A stretch of DNA of 64,000 nucleotides from Ceratobasidium sp. AG-K (GCA_037039685.1 JAWNGF010000005.1:1302001-1366000), one strand, 5' to 3'; shown: positions 40,775 through 52,764, counted from the stretch's first letter. Notes: generated by a model not told the origin, from the letters alone. Program-made: numbers and translations.

Positions 40775-43700
40775 TGTGGGTTGCAGAAAAGGTTTAGAGC
40801 AAATAGGTTGTGGTTGGAGGATGAGTATGAGAAAGTTTTGCAGATGTCACTTCGGATTGTGCCCCTCCTTCCTTTTATCTTTCCTGGAGCGTAGTTAGAT
40901 GGCGTTGGAGCCTTGGGGTGTTGGCGTAGAAAGTCCTTGATGATCTTTGACAGGTGACCAAAATCCTCTGCCCTTTGTTCCGTGTCTTCTTTGTCTCCAT
41001 AACCCTTCCATCTGACCCTGTAAAAGAGTCCATCCTTTGTTTCCTTCCAGTCCAGGATCTTTTCTACTTCATATTCTTCTTCACCTTCTTCTGTTATGAT
41101 CAGTGGTGGTCGGGTTTGGTTACGTCTAAACTCCGTGTCTTCTTTGTAAGGGCTGAGCAAGTCGATGTGGAAAACAGGGTGTACCCTCATTGTTGCCGGC
41201 AAAATGAGCTCATAGGTGTGTGACCCTATCTTTTGTTTAACAAAAAATGGTCCATGCTTTTTGTTATCCAGCTTCCCTGAAGGTCTTTTTGTTTGGATGT
41301 TTCTTCCCAGTAACCATACTAGTTCTCCTTCTTGGTACTTGTTCTTTGGACTTTCTTCCAGCAGCCTTTGTCTTTCCATGGATGCGATTGCTTCATTGTG
41401 GATGTTACACCATTTTTCCATAATTTTGTTTGCTTTGGGAACTGTTGTTTCTTCTGATGAAATGTTCCATAGTGTCTCCCTGCCGTAGACTATTTCAAAA
41501 GGTGAGTTACCCGTCTCATGGTGCTTCTGCAGATTATAGCTAAATTCTGCAATTGGTAGCAAGTCTGCCCAATCATCCTGCTGGTAGTTGACAAAGGATT
41601 GTAGCCAGCCTTCCATCCAATGGTTAATTCTCTCCGTTATCCCATCTGTTTGGGGGTGGTAGGCAGTGCTGAAACTTGGGCTAGTTCCAATTCTCTTGTA
41701 GATGGCCTTCATTAGTCTTGAATTGAAAGTAGTTCCCCAGTCAGAGATAGTGCTTCTTGGGAAACCATGTAACTTCCAAACATTTGTGACAAAGAGATTT
41801 GCAAGGTTGCTTGCTGTGTGAGATTCCTTGCAGGGTATGAAATGTGCCATTCTTGAGAATCAATCAACTACCACCATGATGCTATCCAACCCTTTGGACT
41901 TTGGTAATTTTACCACAAAGTCAAATGCTATATCTTCCCAGGGTCCTCTTGGAACATCCAGTGGCTTGATCGGAACTATAGATTTTGATCCCTTTGTTCA
42001 TTGGCAGGTTTTGCAGGATTCCACGTATCTGTTTACGCTTTGCATCATCCTCGGCCAGAAGTATCTTCTTGATATCAGTTCCAAGGTCCTAGCTTGTCCT
42101 TGATGACCTGCGATTTTAGAGTCGTGGTGTAAGCGCATGATGGATAGTCTGGCTTCCTTATCTTCCGGGACATAAATCTTTCCTTTGAACCATATTAGTC
42201 CCTCCTTGAAGTGGTAATCCTTTGCACTATGTTGCATGGATTGTGGTAACATTTCCCTTGATTCGCAGATTTCTTTGATTTTTGCCAGTCCTTCATCAGT
42301 TTCCTGCCCTTCCTTGATGGTTGCTATAATATCCGTGTCCATCTGCCCCATAAATCCTTTAAATTTTTCGGCAGATATCATAACTTGTTCAGGTGTGGGG
42401 ATATCCTTGTGGTCTGATCGCCTAGACAAAAGGTCCGGTTTAGATGACAGGACACCAGGGCGGTATATGATATCAAAGTTGTAGGAAGCCAGTAGTTGAT
42501 GCCATCTCGCGTGTCAACAGTTGAACGTTCTTGCCTCTTTCCAGAACTGTAGGTTCCTATGATTGCTGTAGATAGTGATAGGATCCTTTGTTCCCTCAAG
42601 GTATAGCCTGCAATGTGTCAATGATTCTATGATTGCCATAAGTTCTTTGTCATGGACGTCATAGTTGAGCTGGGCCTTGTTGAAGGATTTTGACAGGAAC
42701 GCTATAGGGTGTAGGTAGCCATTGTCTTGCCTTTGAGACAGAATTGCCCCCATTGCTACTCCACTTGCATCCATTTCCAGGAAGAACGGTTTGTTAGGAT
42801 TAGGGTGGCGTAGTGTGGGTTCCGTGCTAATTTCTGCTTTCAAGGCATCAAAAGCTTCCTGTTGATCCTTCTCCCATTCCCATTTGTTGTTCTTTCTTGT
42901 CAGGGTTGTCAAGGGCTTTGCTAATCGGCTGAAATTTGGTACAAATCTTTGGTAGAAGTTTGCAAATCCTAGGAATGCTTGAACCTGTTTAACCGTTTTA
43001 GGTTCTTTCCATTCATTTATTGCCTTGATCTTTTCTTTGTCCATTGAGATGCCTAAATCACTGATTCCAAGTCCAGTGTAGGTTAGCTTGGTGACAAAGA
43101 ATTCGCATTTTGGGAGTTTTGCAAAACGGTTTTCATCCAGTAAGATCTTCAACACCTTCCTGACATCCACAGTATGTTGACTTTTGTCATTAGAGAAGAC
43201 CAGGATGTTGTCGATGTATACTATGACGCATACATTGATAAGGTCGTGGAAGATGTGGTTCATGTATCTTTGGAATATGGCGGGTGCGTTTTTTAGTCCA
43301 AATGGCATGACAACGTATTTGAACAGGCTTTCCTTGGTTCTGAAGGCTGTCTTCCATTTGTCCCCTTCCCTGATTCTGATGTTGTTGAACCCCATCTGCA
43401 GGTCAATCTTGGAGAGAATCTTTGCATCCTTGATTTTGTCCAAAAGATCTTCCATTAAGGGCATGGGGAATCTGTCGTCCTTTGTAATGGTGTTTACTCC
43501 TCTGAGATCTTGGACAAGCCGTAACTGGCATACTGCTTTTGGGTTTTTTGGGTCAATAGGCTTTTTAACAAAGAAACAAGGTGAAGCAATAGGTGATTTG
43601 CTAGGTCGGATTTTCCCAGCTGCAATTTCCTCATCCAGGTATTCCCTTAGTGCAATTGATTTGGCTGGTGAGAGTGGGATTGGTCTGGCCGGTTTTGGAA

Positions 43701-44281
43701 GTTCAGCCCCTTCCTTGAAGTCAATAGCACAGTCATATGGACGATGGTCCGGAATCCTCTTGAATTTTTCCTTGCTGAACACATCAGCAAATTCCTTGAA
43801 TTCCCCTGGTAGGTCGTCTATTGAAGCCGTTCTTGCCTGTATGGGTTCTGGTCGCCATGATATGTGCTTTGTTCTCCAGTCAATAATGGGATTTGCTTTT
43901 TCTAACCATTCTAGACCTAGGATGAGCCTGGTTTCCCCTGTAGGCATGGCAAAGAAGACTTGTTTGAAGGTTCTTCCTTCTACGTCCAGTTTTAGCTTGA
44001 CCTTAAAACGTATTTGGTGCAAGAGCTCCTTTCCCTGGATGCCAATTACTTTCTGTGGAGTAGAAAGTTCAATGAGTGAGAATTTGTTGGAGCAAGCCCA
44101 GGAGATGTCTATGAAGTGTTTGATGCTCCCAAATTGACAAGGGTAGGGAATGGTTCTGTGATTCCAGCAATGCTTGTGTAGACAATGGTTGATTCGTTTG
44201 TTGCTCTAAAGTACATTGTTTCCACTGCCGGTTCTTTGGTCTCTCCACACACAGTTAGAGGGAGACCCCTTCTTTCCCCGA
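40387..44281 (-). pseudogene. pol: Element D pol
   Basis: Pieces in one frame after a frameshift near the protease. Protease reads LVNLGAS (Asp to Asn). RT/RNase H 44022-42514 has YIDN and EMDASG. A TGA comes after RTFNC near 42514, then the integrase zinc region to TGA 41998-42000, another TGA (VVD*FSRM, CGA to TGA) near 41862, and then the integrase core (ISDWGTT) and chromodomain (EEYEVEKILDWKETKDGLFY) to about 40880. The frame remains open to 40387 across the start of the third ORF. Confidence 0.88.
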
Positions 44282-46238
44282 TTCCTCTATGATCGTTGCT
44301 TCTCTTCCTTTTACGTTGGGTTTGGTTGTTATCCACTCCTTGGACGAGCATTTGAGTGAACGGTGGCCTTCTTGTCCGCACTTCAGGCATTGGTTTGACA
44401 ATATCCTTGCTTTGTATACTTCATCTGGTAATCGCTTTGTAGAGGTTTGTCCACTAGTGGTTGCTTGAGGTGTCTTCTTTCCAGTAGAGGCCTTGATCTG
44501 TTGCAATTTCTGATCAATGGAAATTGCAAGAGTGATCCATTGATTAAGGTTAAGCCGCCTTTTGGTTCCGTCCTTGTTGATAAGGGAGAGTTCAAATCAA
44601 GCCAACTCAGTTTTGATTTCCGGCTTGAGTCCTTCCTTGAATTGGTTGATAAGGGCTTCTTCCCCCCAATTCACATTGACCATGTGAAAGCGGAATTCTG
44701 TTGCGTAATGTGCTACTGAGTTGACCTGCTTGCCTTTTTTGGATATTGGCTTCTGCCTTGGCCTTCTTGTTAGGGTTGCTAAATTGTTCCATGAAGTGTG
44801 TTTTGAATGCTTCCCATGACGTTAGGTTTTGGTCTGGAATTCTGTTGTTCATAGATCTGAGTAACACTTGCGCCCAGTGTGTAGCAGACCTGTTATCTGA
44901 TTTGAAATTCGCTAATGCTTCTCTGATTTGTTCTTGTCCTGAGCTGTATTGGTTGCCCAACCTGACAAAGTAGCTTTCCATCTGGGTGATGAACATTTCT
45001 GCTCCTTCTCCTTTCTTTGCGTCAAAAGCTTCTGGTCTAGTTACTTTTGGTCGCCTAGTTTCCCTTCTGTTATCAGGATTTTCTGTGAGTTGACACAACC
45101 TTTGTTCCAGTTTGTCAATTCTGGTGGATTCTGCTTCTGGGTGGGGAGGTGATACAGCATGTAGGGATGCTTCATCCATCTGTTTGTGCATGTTGTTGAT
45201 GGCCCCTTGTATGGTGTTGATTCGTTCAATTGCAATCCTTCCGTCTCCCCTAAGTTCTTCTAGTCCTTGGGTGACTGCTTCATTCCATGCTAACTGTCCC
45301 TGCCTTGTGGTGTTAAGATCTTCCTGCACATTGTTCACTAGTCCTTGTGTGTTTGTGACTTCATTTCTTAGGCGGATTACGTCTTGTCCAACTAGGCAGC
45401 TGTTGTGTTCACTGTTTTGTGTGGCGTTAAGGATGTCTGTGAGGGTTCCTTGTAGGTTGTTGATGGAATCGTTGAAGATTTGTTGGTTGTTAGCCAATAC
45501 TTGAGTGGATTGTTCTAAACCATTGAGTCTTCTATTGATTGTTATTCTCATTCCATCAATAACCCTCAAGTGTGTGTTGTGTCTTCCAAGGTGAAGATTG
45601 TCGAGGTCGTCAAGATTGCTAATCACGGTTCTACTGCTGGAACTAGAACTTGAGCTGGGAATCACAGAGGCGCCTTGTCCTTCAGTTGCTGTTGTTTGCT
45701 GAGAATACCCTTGTGGTACATATGGCGGTGCTGGGTTAACTGGTGTCACGGCCTGAGAGCTTATTGGGACTGGGCTGGCATTTGTAATAGTTCCCCCAAT
45801 CTGGGGCACTTGGGGAGCAAGGGAAATGTGTGGCGTGGGTGGGGGTCTGATAGGAACAAGAGATATGCCCCCGTGAGCTTCAGGTTGGGGGGAACAAAAC
45901 TGTCTTCTGGATCCTATAGGCCATAGTGGTTGTGAGGGGCCTGGACTTGCATTAGAGATTGGGATTCGAATTGTGACTGGTGTGGGATTGTTGGTAATAT
46001 CCCCTGGTTCCCTAGTACCAATGGTAGGTTCTTCCTGAATGACTGAAACGTTCTCGGTGTTGAATGTTCCAGGCATAGAAGCTTGGCTTTGTGGGCAAGA
46101 CCTAGCTGGTCCTCCGGCCCGTGCTTGTGCAATATCTTGTTCATTGAGGGAACTTGTGGGTCTTGCAGCCCTACTTGGTCCTCTCCTTGTTGATAATGGT
46201 GTTGAGAGGCGTGATCCCATGTCCTCCTGAATGGACAT
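44252..46238 (-). pseudogene. gag: Element D gag, frameshifted
   Basis: ATG at 46238, 26 nt upstream of which lies the PBS. The N-terminal half is Pro/Ser-rich and disordered, then comes a Gln/Asn-rich helical region and a capsid core (EAFDAKKGEGAEMFITQMES). A frameshift near 44700 moves the frame. It resumes as HMVNVNWGEEALINQF, with a stop near 44600, and ends with zinc knuckle CLKCGQEGHRSLKC. The end reads TCG GGG AAA GAA, at the position of the family frameshift site. Confidence 0.85.
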
Positions 46239-46252
46239 GATTGTTTTTTTTA

Positions 46253-46264
46253 AGCTTGTTTTGT
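46253..46264 (-). promoter_or_regulatory. Self-priming PBS of element D
   Basis: Minus-strand ACAAAACAAGCT, 2 nt inside the LTR, is the exact complement of LTR bases 46438-46427, which begin 33 nt from TATATATA (46471-46464). Confidence 0.8.
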
Positions 46265-46266
46265 AA

Positions 46267-46721
46267 TGTCGTAAGCTTCTTCTTGGTGGCTATAAGACAA
46301 GCCGCAATGGAGAGTGGACGGCACTAAGACCTAAGAGACCTCTCGAATTGCACCACACTTAAGTGGCTGTAGACTCTTAAGGGTAGGGGTGGTTCAAAGT
46401 GTCACTCAAAGGGGATGTTTGACGAGACAAAACAAGCTGGGGTTACCAGGCTTGTTGGTCCTCTATATATATTCACAAAAGGGCCAAGTCATACAAAGCA
46501 CAGCCACACGAGTCAAGCGAGTCTACCAATCAGGAGTGTCCATGTGAGTCATGCTGTATGAACAGACATGACTCGTACAATAGCACAGCTGCGTTACACA
46601 AAGTAACAGAACAACCACAAGAATGTGGCAACACAGCGCAGGGAATAGAAAGACGATACAAGACAAGTTACAGACAGGGGAGGCAACAGACGAGTCCAAT
46701 GGAGGGAGCTGGCTCACAACA
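46267..46721 (-). repeat. 5' LTR of element D (H family)
   Basis: 455 bp. An inverted repeat 46450-46456 / 46431-46437 lies around the predicted start. TSD ACCAT follows. Confidence 0.93.
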
Positions 46722-46724
46722 ACC

Positions 46725-46877
46725 ATGTCTGCCTCCACACTCACCATGGTTCTCTCCTACTCTTTTCAGCAACTAAAAAAATTGATAGTCCTCAATGATC
46801 ACCCTTCACACAATTGTTCCAGGCACTGTTCAGCTGTTTTATCTTCTACTTATATTGTTCTTAATTCCGTTGAATGA
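46725..46877 (+). pseudogene. Start of the G1 third ORF
   Basis: The ATG falls at the D insertion site (accATGTCTGCC). G2 has the same junction (gccATGTCTGCA at 55317), so this is the third-ORF start of G1. After about 10 codons it no longer resembles the G2 protein and it stops at 46877. The rest of the ORF and the 3' LTR of G1 are not found here. Confidence 0.5.
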
Positions 46878-47065
46878 CTCCAGTGCTCCAAAGAAGAGTG
46901 CGCCCCTCAATGAAAGCTCCTGCAAGACAGTCTCATCCCAAATGCTTGATTTCAGACACAGTGGCAGCAATTATACCACAGTAGACAGGATGGGGCTGAT
47001 ATAACTACAAAGGGCCTCAACATCAAAAGCTTCTGGTTTCTCATGTCCAGCAGGTTTTGTGAGCC

Positions 47066-48134
47066 ATGGAACACAACACCCATCTCCTGAAGCAATGTAT
47101 CTGGACAGGGAATCCTTGTCCAGGCTGTTGGTCCTTGGATGCTGCTGGTGGACTAGGCCTTGTGCTTCATTGGCTTTGCTCTAGCATCACCAAAACCTCC
47201 CTAATCAAAATTTTTGCCTTGGTTCCTTCCATAGTTGAGTGCTATCTTGGCTTTGGGCTTGATATCCTACTGGGTATCTGATGCAAGATGGTCAATGCAT
47301 GCATCACATGGCCATCAGATCATTGGATGTTGTACCACATGTCAATAATCCAAGCATGTCACCCTTGAAGCAATGGGGCATTTGGATTTATGGATGGCCT
47401 GAGCCTGCCTGTGAGTGTGAGCTCTGACCCACAGCTTGAGAAAGCGACCTACAATGGTTGGCTTCATACCCATAAGATCAGCAACATACTTGTGTTTGCC
47501 CCAGATGGTATGGTTGTTTCTAGATCATGTAACCTCCAGTAATCATTGTTCTTAGGCTCAATTATTGCTGCTACATTGAATGTGCCTGGGAGTTGGCAAG
47601 ATGCACATGTTGCTCAGGAGGTTTACACAGGTCTAATTCCCAAGGCCCCTCCAAATTGGTTCCTAATTGCAGACTTGGCCTTCCCACGTACCTCCCCAGC
47701 ACTTCAAGCCAAGATACAAACACCATTCAAGCAAATGCTGTCCTCCCATGCAACCCTGTTGCCCAACTAGAATCAATTACATACAGCAATGTGCTTGTGT
47801 TGGCACACCAAGCAGCTGAATGGGGAATGCGGGCACTTCAAGGCTCCTTTGGTTGCTTATGAGTGCCACTTGACATCAACAACCAGGAAGGACGCATGCA
47901 GCTCCTGGAGGTTGTTGTTTGGGTACACAACCTGAGGACACAACTGGTGGGAATCAACCAGCTCCAACTGTGTATATATGCAGGTGGTGTGGATGGGATG
48001 AAGATTGGCTTAACCAGATTCAAAACATGGAGTTTGGGATTATTTGGTGCAATGATAGAGTTGCACACTACTATTATTGCTATGATTGGTGTTGCTTCCC
48101 TTGGGTTGTAGATATACAGCTCATTTCCAAGTAA
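47066..48134 (+). pseudogene. PIF/Harbinger-like (DDE_4) transposase, decayed
   Basis: Three reading frames together cover a DDE superfamily nuclease. LGLVLHWLCSSITKTSLI comes first, then FGFMDGLSLPVSVSSDPQLE with the first Asp, then NVPGSWQDAHVAQEVYTGLI and NWFLIADLAFPR with the second Asp. After these come AAEWGMRALQGSFG with the Glu and VHNLRTQLVGINQLQ near the end. These blocks are typical of transposases common in Agaricomycetes. The enzyme cuts and pastes the element DNA. At least two frameshifts and several stops (for example after LLGI near 47281 and after NLQ near 47541) make it inactive. The convergent Myb-like gene downstream fits the two-gene plan of PIF/Harbinger transposons. Confidence 0.75.
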
Positions 48135-48786
48135 AGACAGTATATTATGCTAGACATTATTGAGTAAAGACAGTGGTAGGCAGAATAACAACAGACATCA
48201 AAAGCCAACAAACAAGACTTGAGTCCAAGCTGAACCAACTAGTTTGGGATATGAGGGTTGACAGGCATGTTGACCAGTTCTTGAGCTGGTACCAATGGGG
48301 CTTCCAGAGCGACTGGAGCAATAGGGATGATTGGAGCATCAGGGGCAGCAAGTGGGACAGCAGGGGCAATGGGAGCAGCAGGAGCAGCAGGAACAACAGG
48401 AGGGGGATAGGGCATTATATGTGGAGCATACATGGGCGGATACACTGGTACTTGCGCTTGTATGTGTTGCATTTCCTCCAAAAGCTCTGAACACTGAACT
48501 TTGGCCATCAGCTCACTGTGTTGTTTGCATTCAGAGTCAAGTTGAGTCCAAAGGCACAGTTCTCCTCCACCATTGAGAGATAGTGGATACAGGACATGTC
48601 ATCCTTGTGACATTGCTCACTGAGTGCTTTTTCAACAACTGGACTGGTGTTCTGAACCAAACGCTCAAGGCTAAAGTGAAGCCGGGAAGCAGTTGTTGGA
48701 GGGGCTTGGACTCTCGCAGGCTCTCATCAAGGAACCTGAGTGGGCATCTGGGCAACGCTGGGCCCAGCTTTATGCTTGCTAGACCC

Positions 48787-48846
48787 CTGTGAGAAATTAT
48801 GGTATCAGCTGCAATACCTTTGCTGCAGGAATAAACTAGGACTTAC
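48787..48846 (-). other. 60-nt intron in the Myb-like remnant
   Basis: On the minus strand it starts GTAAGTCC and ends TTTCTCACAG. Joining the flanks keeps the frame (VVVPAQ | GSSKHKAG). Confidence 0.6.
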
Positions 48847-49042
48847 TTGTGCAGGAACAACAACCTTGACATCAGTTTCCAAGTTGCTACTAACATTCAA
48901 AACCTTGTTGTGGCCTTGTACAACAACAAGGACTTTGCAGCACTTGCCAAGGATGTGTTCTTTGAGCTCTTCAAGCTCAACATCTTCATCACTTGCATGC
49001 AAGTCATTGACACCAAATGTGGATGTCAACTCACAGATCACC

Positions 49043-49486
49043 TGTCACAACCCTAGTTGAACCTTGGAGGCTGAGACTCCACAGGCAATGAGAATGGGGG
49101 TTGGGTCCAACGACAAAGGTCGAATGTATGGCTCCTAGGCCTAAGTGAGTCACGCAATGAGTGCTGGGGGAAAACAACAAGAGAACAAGTCTTGTGGAGG
49201 CAAGACTTGTGTTGCTGGTATATATACTTGCTACTGTGGCTATGTACAATAGAAAGCAAGCAACAAGGGAAACCAAAAGGAGAGAAAGCAAGAGTCCGAG
49301 AGAAGAGAGGAAAGAACCAAGGAAACAATAAGTCCATGGAGACCAAGGAGACAAGGGAACAGGCCAGGCAGGTATGCCCCGTGATCATGGCTTACATAAA
49401 GGCGACTAAATGCGCCAAGACGAGAAGAACAAGACCAAACACGAGACCAACAAGACAACAAAGAAGGAAGAAGAAAAGGTTGTGAC
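49043..49486 (-). repeat. Solo G-family LTR
   Basis: 444 bp, TGTCACAACCC...AGGTTGTGACA (reverse orientation), with TSD TCACC (49038-49042, 49487-49491). It splits the Myb-like remnant. Confidence 0.92.
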
Positions 49487-50003
49487 ATCACCTCTTTGCA
49501 CTCAAGTGCATGCTAGTGGAACTTGTTGGCTGTGGGATTAGCAGAGGGCTTTTTCATGTCCCAAAGCTATACATTGTGCTATATATACCTTGTATTGGTA
49601 CATGCAATTGTTTACATACCTTTCAATATTTCTCAATCAGGCTCTTGAGAGTTTGAGGGGCACAGAGGGTTTTGTTGTTGAAAGCCTTCACAACCTTCTC
49701 CTAGCCAGCATTGGTATAGGGCTTGAGGGCCAAAATCTTGCTCAGCAAGTTTTTGACTTTGTTGTCTGGGTAGTTGGAGTTGTTTGCTGCTACAGCAACA
49801 GCACAGGCAACAATTGCAGCTGGTGCAGGAGCTGGTGCACCATTGAGAGCTGGAAGGCTGATGGCTAGAGCAGCAAGTTCTGGGTCAATGGGAATGAATG
49901 GTGGCAGTGCAGGCACAGGTAGGCCTGGGTTCCCATTTGCAGCCTTGGACTTGTGCAGCTTAGATTGTCCTGCAAGGCAGATCAGCTTACCTGAAATGTG
50001 CAT

Positions 50004-50966
50004 GTATGAGAGATCAACCTACCTTTTGTACTGGCTTGATGGCTTCTACCCATTGCTACAGGTTGTTTAGGCTCTTCCAGAGCTGGCAGAGCAATGGTTC
50101 ACATATCAGTAAGGTTATAAAGGAGTGTAGATACAATTGAAATGCAGGATAGTAGGTGGTGGATTCAATGGAACTAACCATTGCTTTATATATGTCCTTC
50201 ATCAGCTTCCCAGAAACTTTGCCAAGCTCAGTCTAGCAGCTACAACACCATCTGTCACAAGGACAAAAATTGTGGAAATGTAGCTCATTTAAGTTACTGT
50301 GAGCAAAGTGCAGTAAACTGCACCACCAGGCCACAGGATAGGCATTTTGGTCCAGATTTAGTATGTATCTTTATCGCTCAGGCATGCCAGAGCACACAGT
50401 ACACCCATGGGTAATATTACAAGCACATGCTTTGCATGTTAGATTGTGTTTACAGGTTATTTATCTAATCTTATCTGTGACAAAACACAGCTTTGAGGTG
50501 GTGAAAGTGAGACCCTGAAGGTCTGACCACAATGGTGTGAGTTTTGGGCATCTGACCAGACCCCTTTGCATTGCATCTGATTGGGATGGGCATATTTTGA
50601 TGCAATTTCCATGGAACTATTATACATCTAGGAGTTTGACCAGCATGAATCTGACCAAGCCACCATCTGACCGCAGTGGGGGGTCAACCAATGAAGGCTC
50701 AATCCTGCTTAAACCTAGAAGCTGACCTGCAAACCTTGTAGGTATCCTTTCCAGGGTGGGCCACTCTGAAGTAGCTAGTTCCACCCAATCTGCCACTGAG
50801 GATTCCATCAAATTTACTTTCATGCCAACCCACTTGACACTCATACCTCAGCACTCAACAAGCAGGGGGTGGGGGGACCCACCCCTCCTCATCCCACCAG
50901 CAACCATGATAGCAGGCTCCTGAGCAACACAATCCAGTTTCTCCTTGTCTATAAGGTTGGCCAGCC
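50004..50966. other. Intergenic, nothing recognised
   Basis: About 1 kb upstream of the Myb-like remnant. It may hold its promoter and the end of the DNA transposon. No terminal inverted repeat could be fixed by eye. Confidence 0.5.
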
Positions 50967-51030
50967 CATTGTGTCACAACCTCTCCTGTTTTCTGTTGTT
51001 GTGCTTTGTGTTTGGTCTTGTTCTGCTTGC

Positions 51031-51983
51031 TGTCGTAAGCTTCTTCTTAATGGCTATGAGACAAGCTGCAATGGAGAGTGGACAGCACTTAAGACCTAAG
51101 TGACCTCTTGAACCGCAACACACTTAAGTGTCTGTAGGCTCTTGAGGTGTCGCAACCTGCTAAGTAGTAGAGTTGACAACTGCTAATTGCCTTGTTGACC
51201 GTGAACAATAAGTCTAAGTAGACTAAGTCACTAAGGGAAATTGCTAGCTTCTAAGTAGAAGTCCTAGCTCCAAATCCCAGGTGGCTGCTGTAGTGGCTAA
51301 GTAGCCAAGTGCCTCTGATCACACACTGCAGGGAGAGTTGATGAGGCAAAGCAAGCTGGGGGTGACCATGCTTGCAAGCCAGTATATATAGGCAAGGGAC
51401 GAGTGAGTCATACTAAGTACATGAGTCACAAGCCCGAGTCAGAGTCCGAGTCATAAAGGGGGCTGCTCAGGCCAGCCAATAGAAAACAGCATGAGTCATA
51501 TGACTCATGGTGACACATCATCCATACACCTCACTAAGCAAGGGAGAGGGCACAACAATACAGAATAGGCGCTTAAGGTGCCAATACAAGCCACGAGTCC
51601 GCAGAGAGAGAGACAGAGGGCGGGACGGGTCATGACATGAGGGTAGGGGTGGTTCAAAGTGTCACTCAAAGGGGATGTTTGATGAGACAAAACAAGCTGG
51701 GTTTACCAGGCTTGTTGGTCCTCTATATATAATCAAGAAGGGGCCGAGTCATACAAAGCGTAGCCACATGAGTCAGAGCAGTCAACCAGTCAGGAGTGTC
51801 CATGTGAGTCATGCTGTATAAACAGACATGACTTGTACAAAGCACAGCCGCGTTACACAATGTAACACAATAACCACAAGAAGGTGGCAACGCGCGGGAA
51901 AAGGGAAACAGAAAGTAATGTACACAGCCACAAGACAGGACGAGACGCAGACAAGTCCGATGGAGTGAGTAAGGCTCACGACA
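51031..51983 (-). repeat. Solo H-family LTR inside the G2 LTR
   Basis: TGTCGTAAGC...GGCTCACGACA, with TSD CTTGC (51026-51030, 51984-51988). It is itself split by an F LTR. Confidence 0.92.
51148..51637 (-). repeat. Solo F-family LTR inside the H LTR
   Basis: 490 bp, TGTCGCAACC...GGGTCATGACA, with TSD TGAGG (51143-51147, 51638-51642). Confidence 0.93.
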
Positions 51984-52358
51984 CTTGCTCTCTTCATATA
52001 TGTGCCTTTAATGTAAGCCACAACCGCGGGACATGCCTGCCTGGCCTGTTCCATTGTTCCCTCAGTCTCCATGGACTTATCCCGTCTCCTTGTTCTCTCC
52101 TCACTTCCCTTGGACTCTTGCTTTCTCCCCTTTGGTTGCCACTCTCTATTGTACATAGCCACAGGAGATAGTATATATACCAGTGACAGAAGTCTTGTCT
52201 TCACAAGACTTGTTCTCTTGTTGTTTTCCCCTACCACTTGTGTGACTGCTTAGCTTGGGCCTAAGAGCCACTCATTGACCCTTGTCATTGTCCCAACCAC
52301 TGTCCTCATTGCCTGACTGACCCTTGGCATCATCAGGTCTGACTAGGGTTGTGACACC

Positions 52359-52370
52359 AGAACAAGTCTT
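52359..52370 (+). promoter_or_regulatory. Self-priming PBS of element G2
   Basis: AGAACAAGTCTT, 2 nt after the LTR, is the exact complement of 52205-52216. Confidence 0.78.
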
Positions 52371-52764
52371 GTTGCCTTTGCCGTGGAAACAGCCCCTGTC
52401 GCTGTCAGAACCAGGTTCTTCATCAGGGTCCCCCTGAGTTTTGCATACCCTTCACCATTGAACTGTTAACACCCCAATCTCTCCACTGCACCATTCACAT
52501 GTTGAGTCAACCCACAGCTCAGATCCATTAGCCTGTTGACAATGTCCCCTATCCTCTGATATCACTGAGCTGTTGCCACCTTATCAGGAAGTGCTGCTTA
52601 CATATTCTATTGGAACAAGGATCTCTGATACCTTTGCACTGAACCTACCATTGACTAGGTTCCCCCAAATCCTCCATCTCTACCTGGGGATCAACCTTCT
52701 TCTTAACCAAAACTACTAGCCAAATAAGGTCAAAGCACACCTGGAAGTGCACTTACTCTAGAAT

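Larger units (their letters stand above)
39513..46721 (-). mobile_element. Element D (H-family LTR): complete chromovirus with a third ORF
   Basis: 7.2 kb on the minus strand with 455-bp LTRs and TSD ACCAT (39508-39512, 46722-46726), inserted at the start of the G1 third ORF. Order: 5' LTR 46721-46267, PBS 46264-46253, gag from 46238, pol, third ORF 40774-40010, 3' LTR 39967-39513. Gag has a frameshift, and pol has several stops, a damaged protease motif and YIDN in RT. Confidence 0.93.
24827..46877 (+). mobile_element. Element G1: Ty3/gypsy chromovirus hosting F, a solo F LTR and D
   Basis: 5' LTR 24827-25274, PBS 25277-25288, leader (interrupted by element F), gag 33668-35332, pol 35455-39507 (interrupted by a solo F LTR and cut by element D), then the start of a third ORF after element D (46725-46877). 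Three clean TSDs show F, the solo LTR and D inserted into it. No 3' LTR was found in direct orientation downstream, so the 3' end is lost or replaced around 46.9 kb and the stated end is approximate. Confidence 0.8.
48239..50003 (-). pseudogene. Myb/SANT-like companion gene of the PIF/Harbinger element, broken
   Basis: Minus-strand remnant. The 5' part (50003-49701) is Ala/Pro-rich, then NNSNYPDNKVKNLLSKILAL and, after a TAG that replaces a Trp codon, EKVVKAFNNKT, which resembles a Myb/SANT helix set. It continues past the solo G LTR (49043-49486) with ASDEDVELEELKEHILGK, then a 60-nt intron 48846-48787 (GTAAGT...TTTCTCACAG), and in frame GSSKHKAGPSVAQMPTQ with two stops. The C-terminal part (48508-48239) is Pro/Ala-rich. 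In PIF/Harbinger elements such a protein binds element DNA and helps import the transposase into the nucleus. The Myb assignment is tentative. Confidence 0.5.
50972..52356 (+). repeat. 5' LTR of element G2, interrupted
   Basis: G LTR parts 50972-51030 and 51984-52356 are separated by an H-family solo LTR. Starts TGTCACAACC and ends GGGTTGTGACA. Confidence 0.92.
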
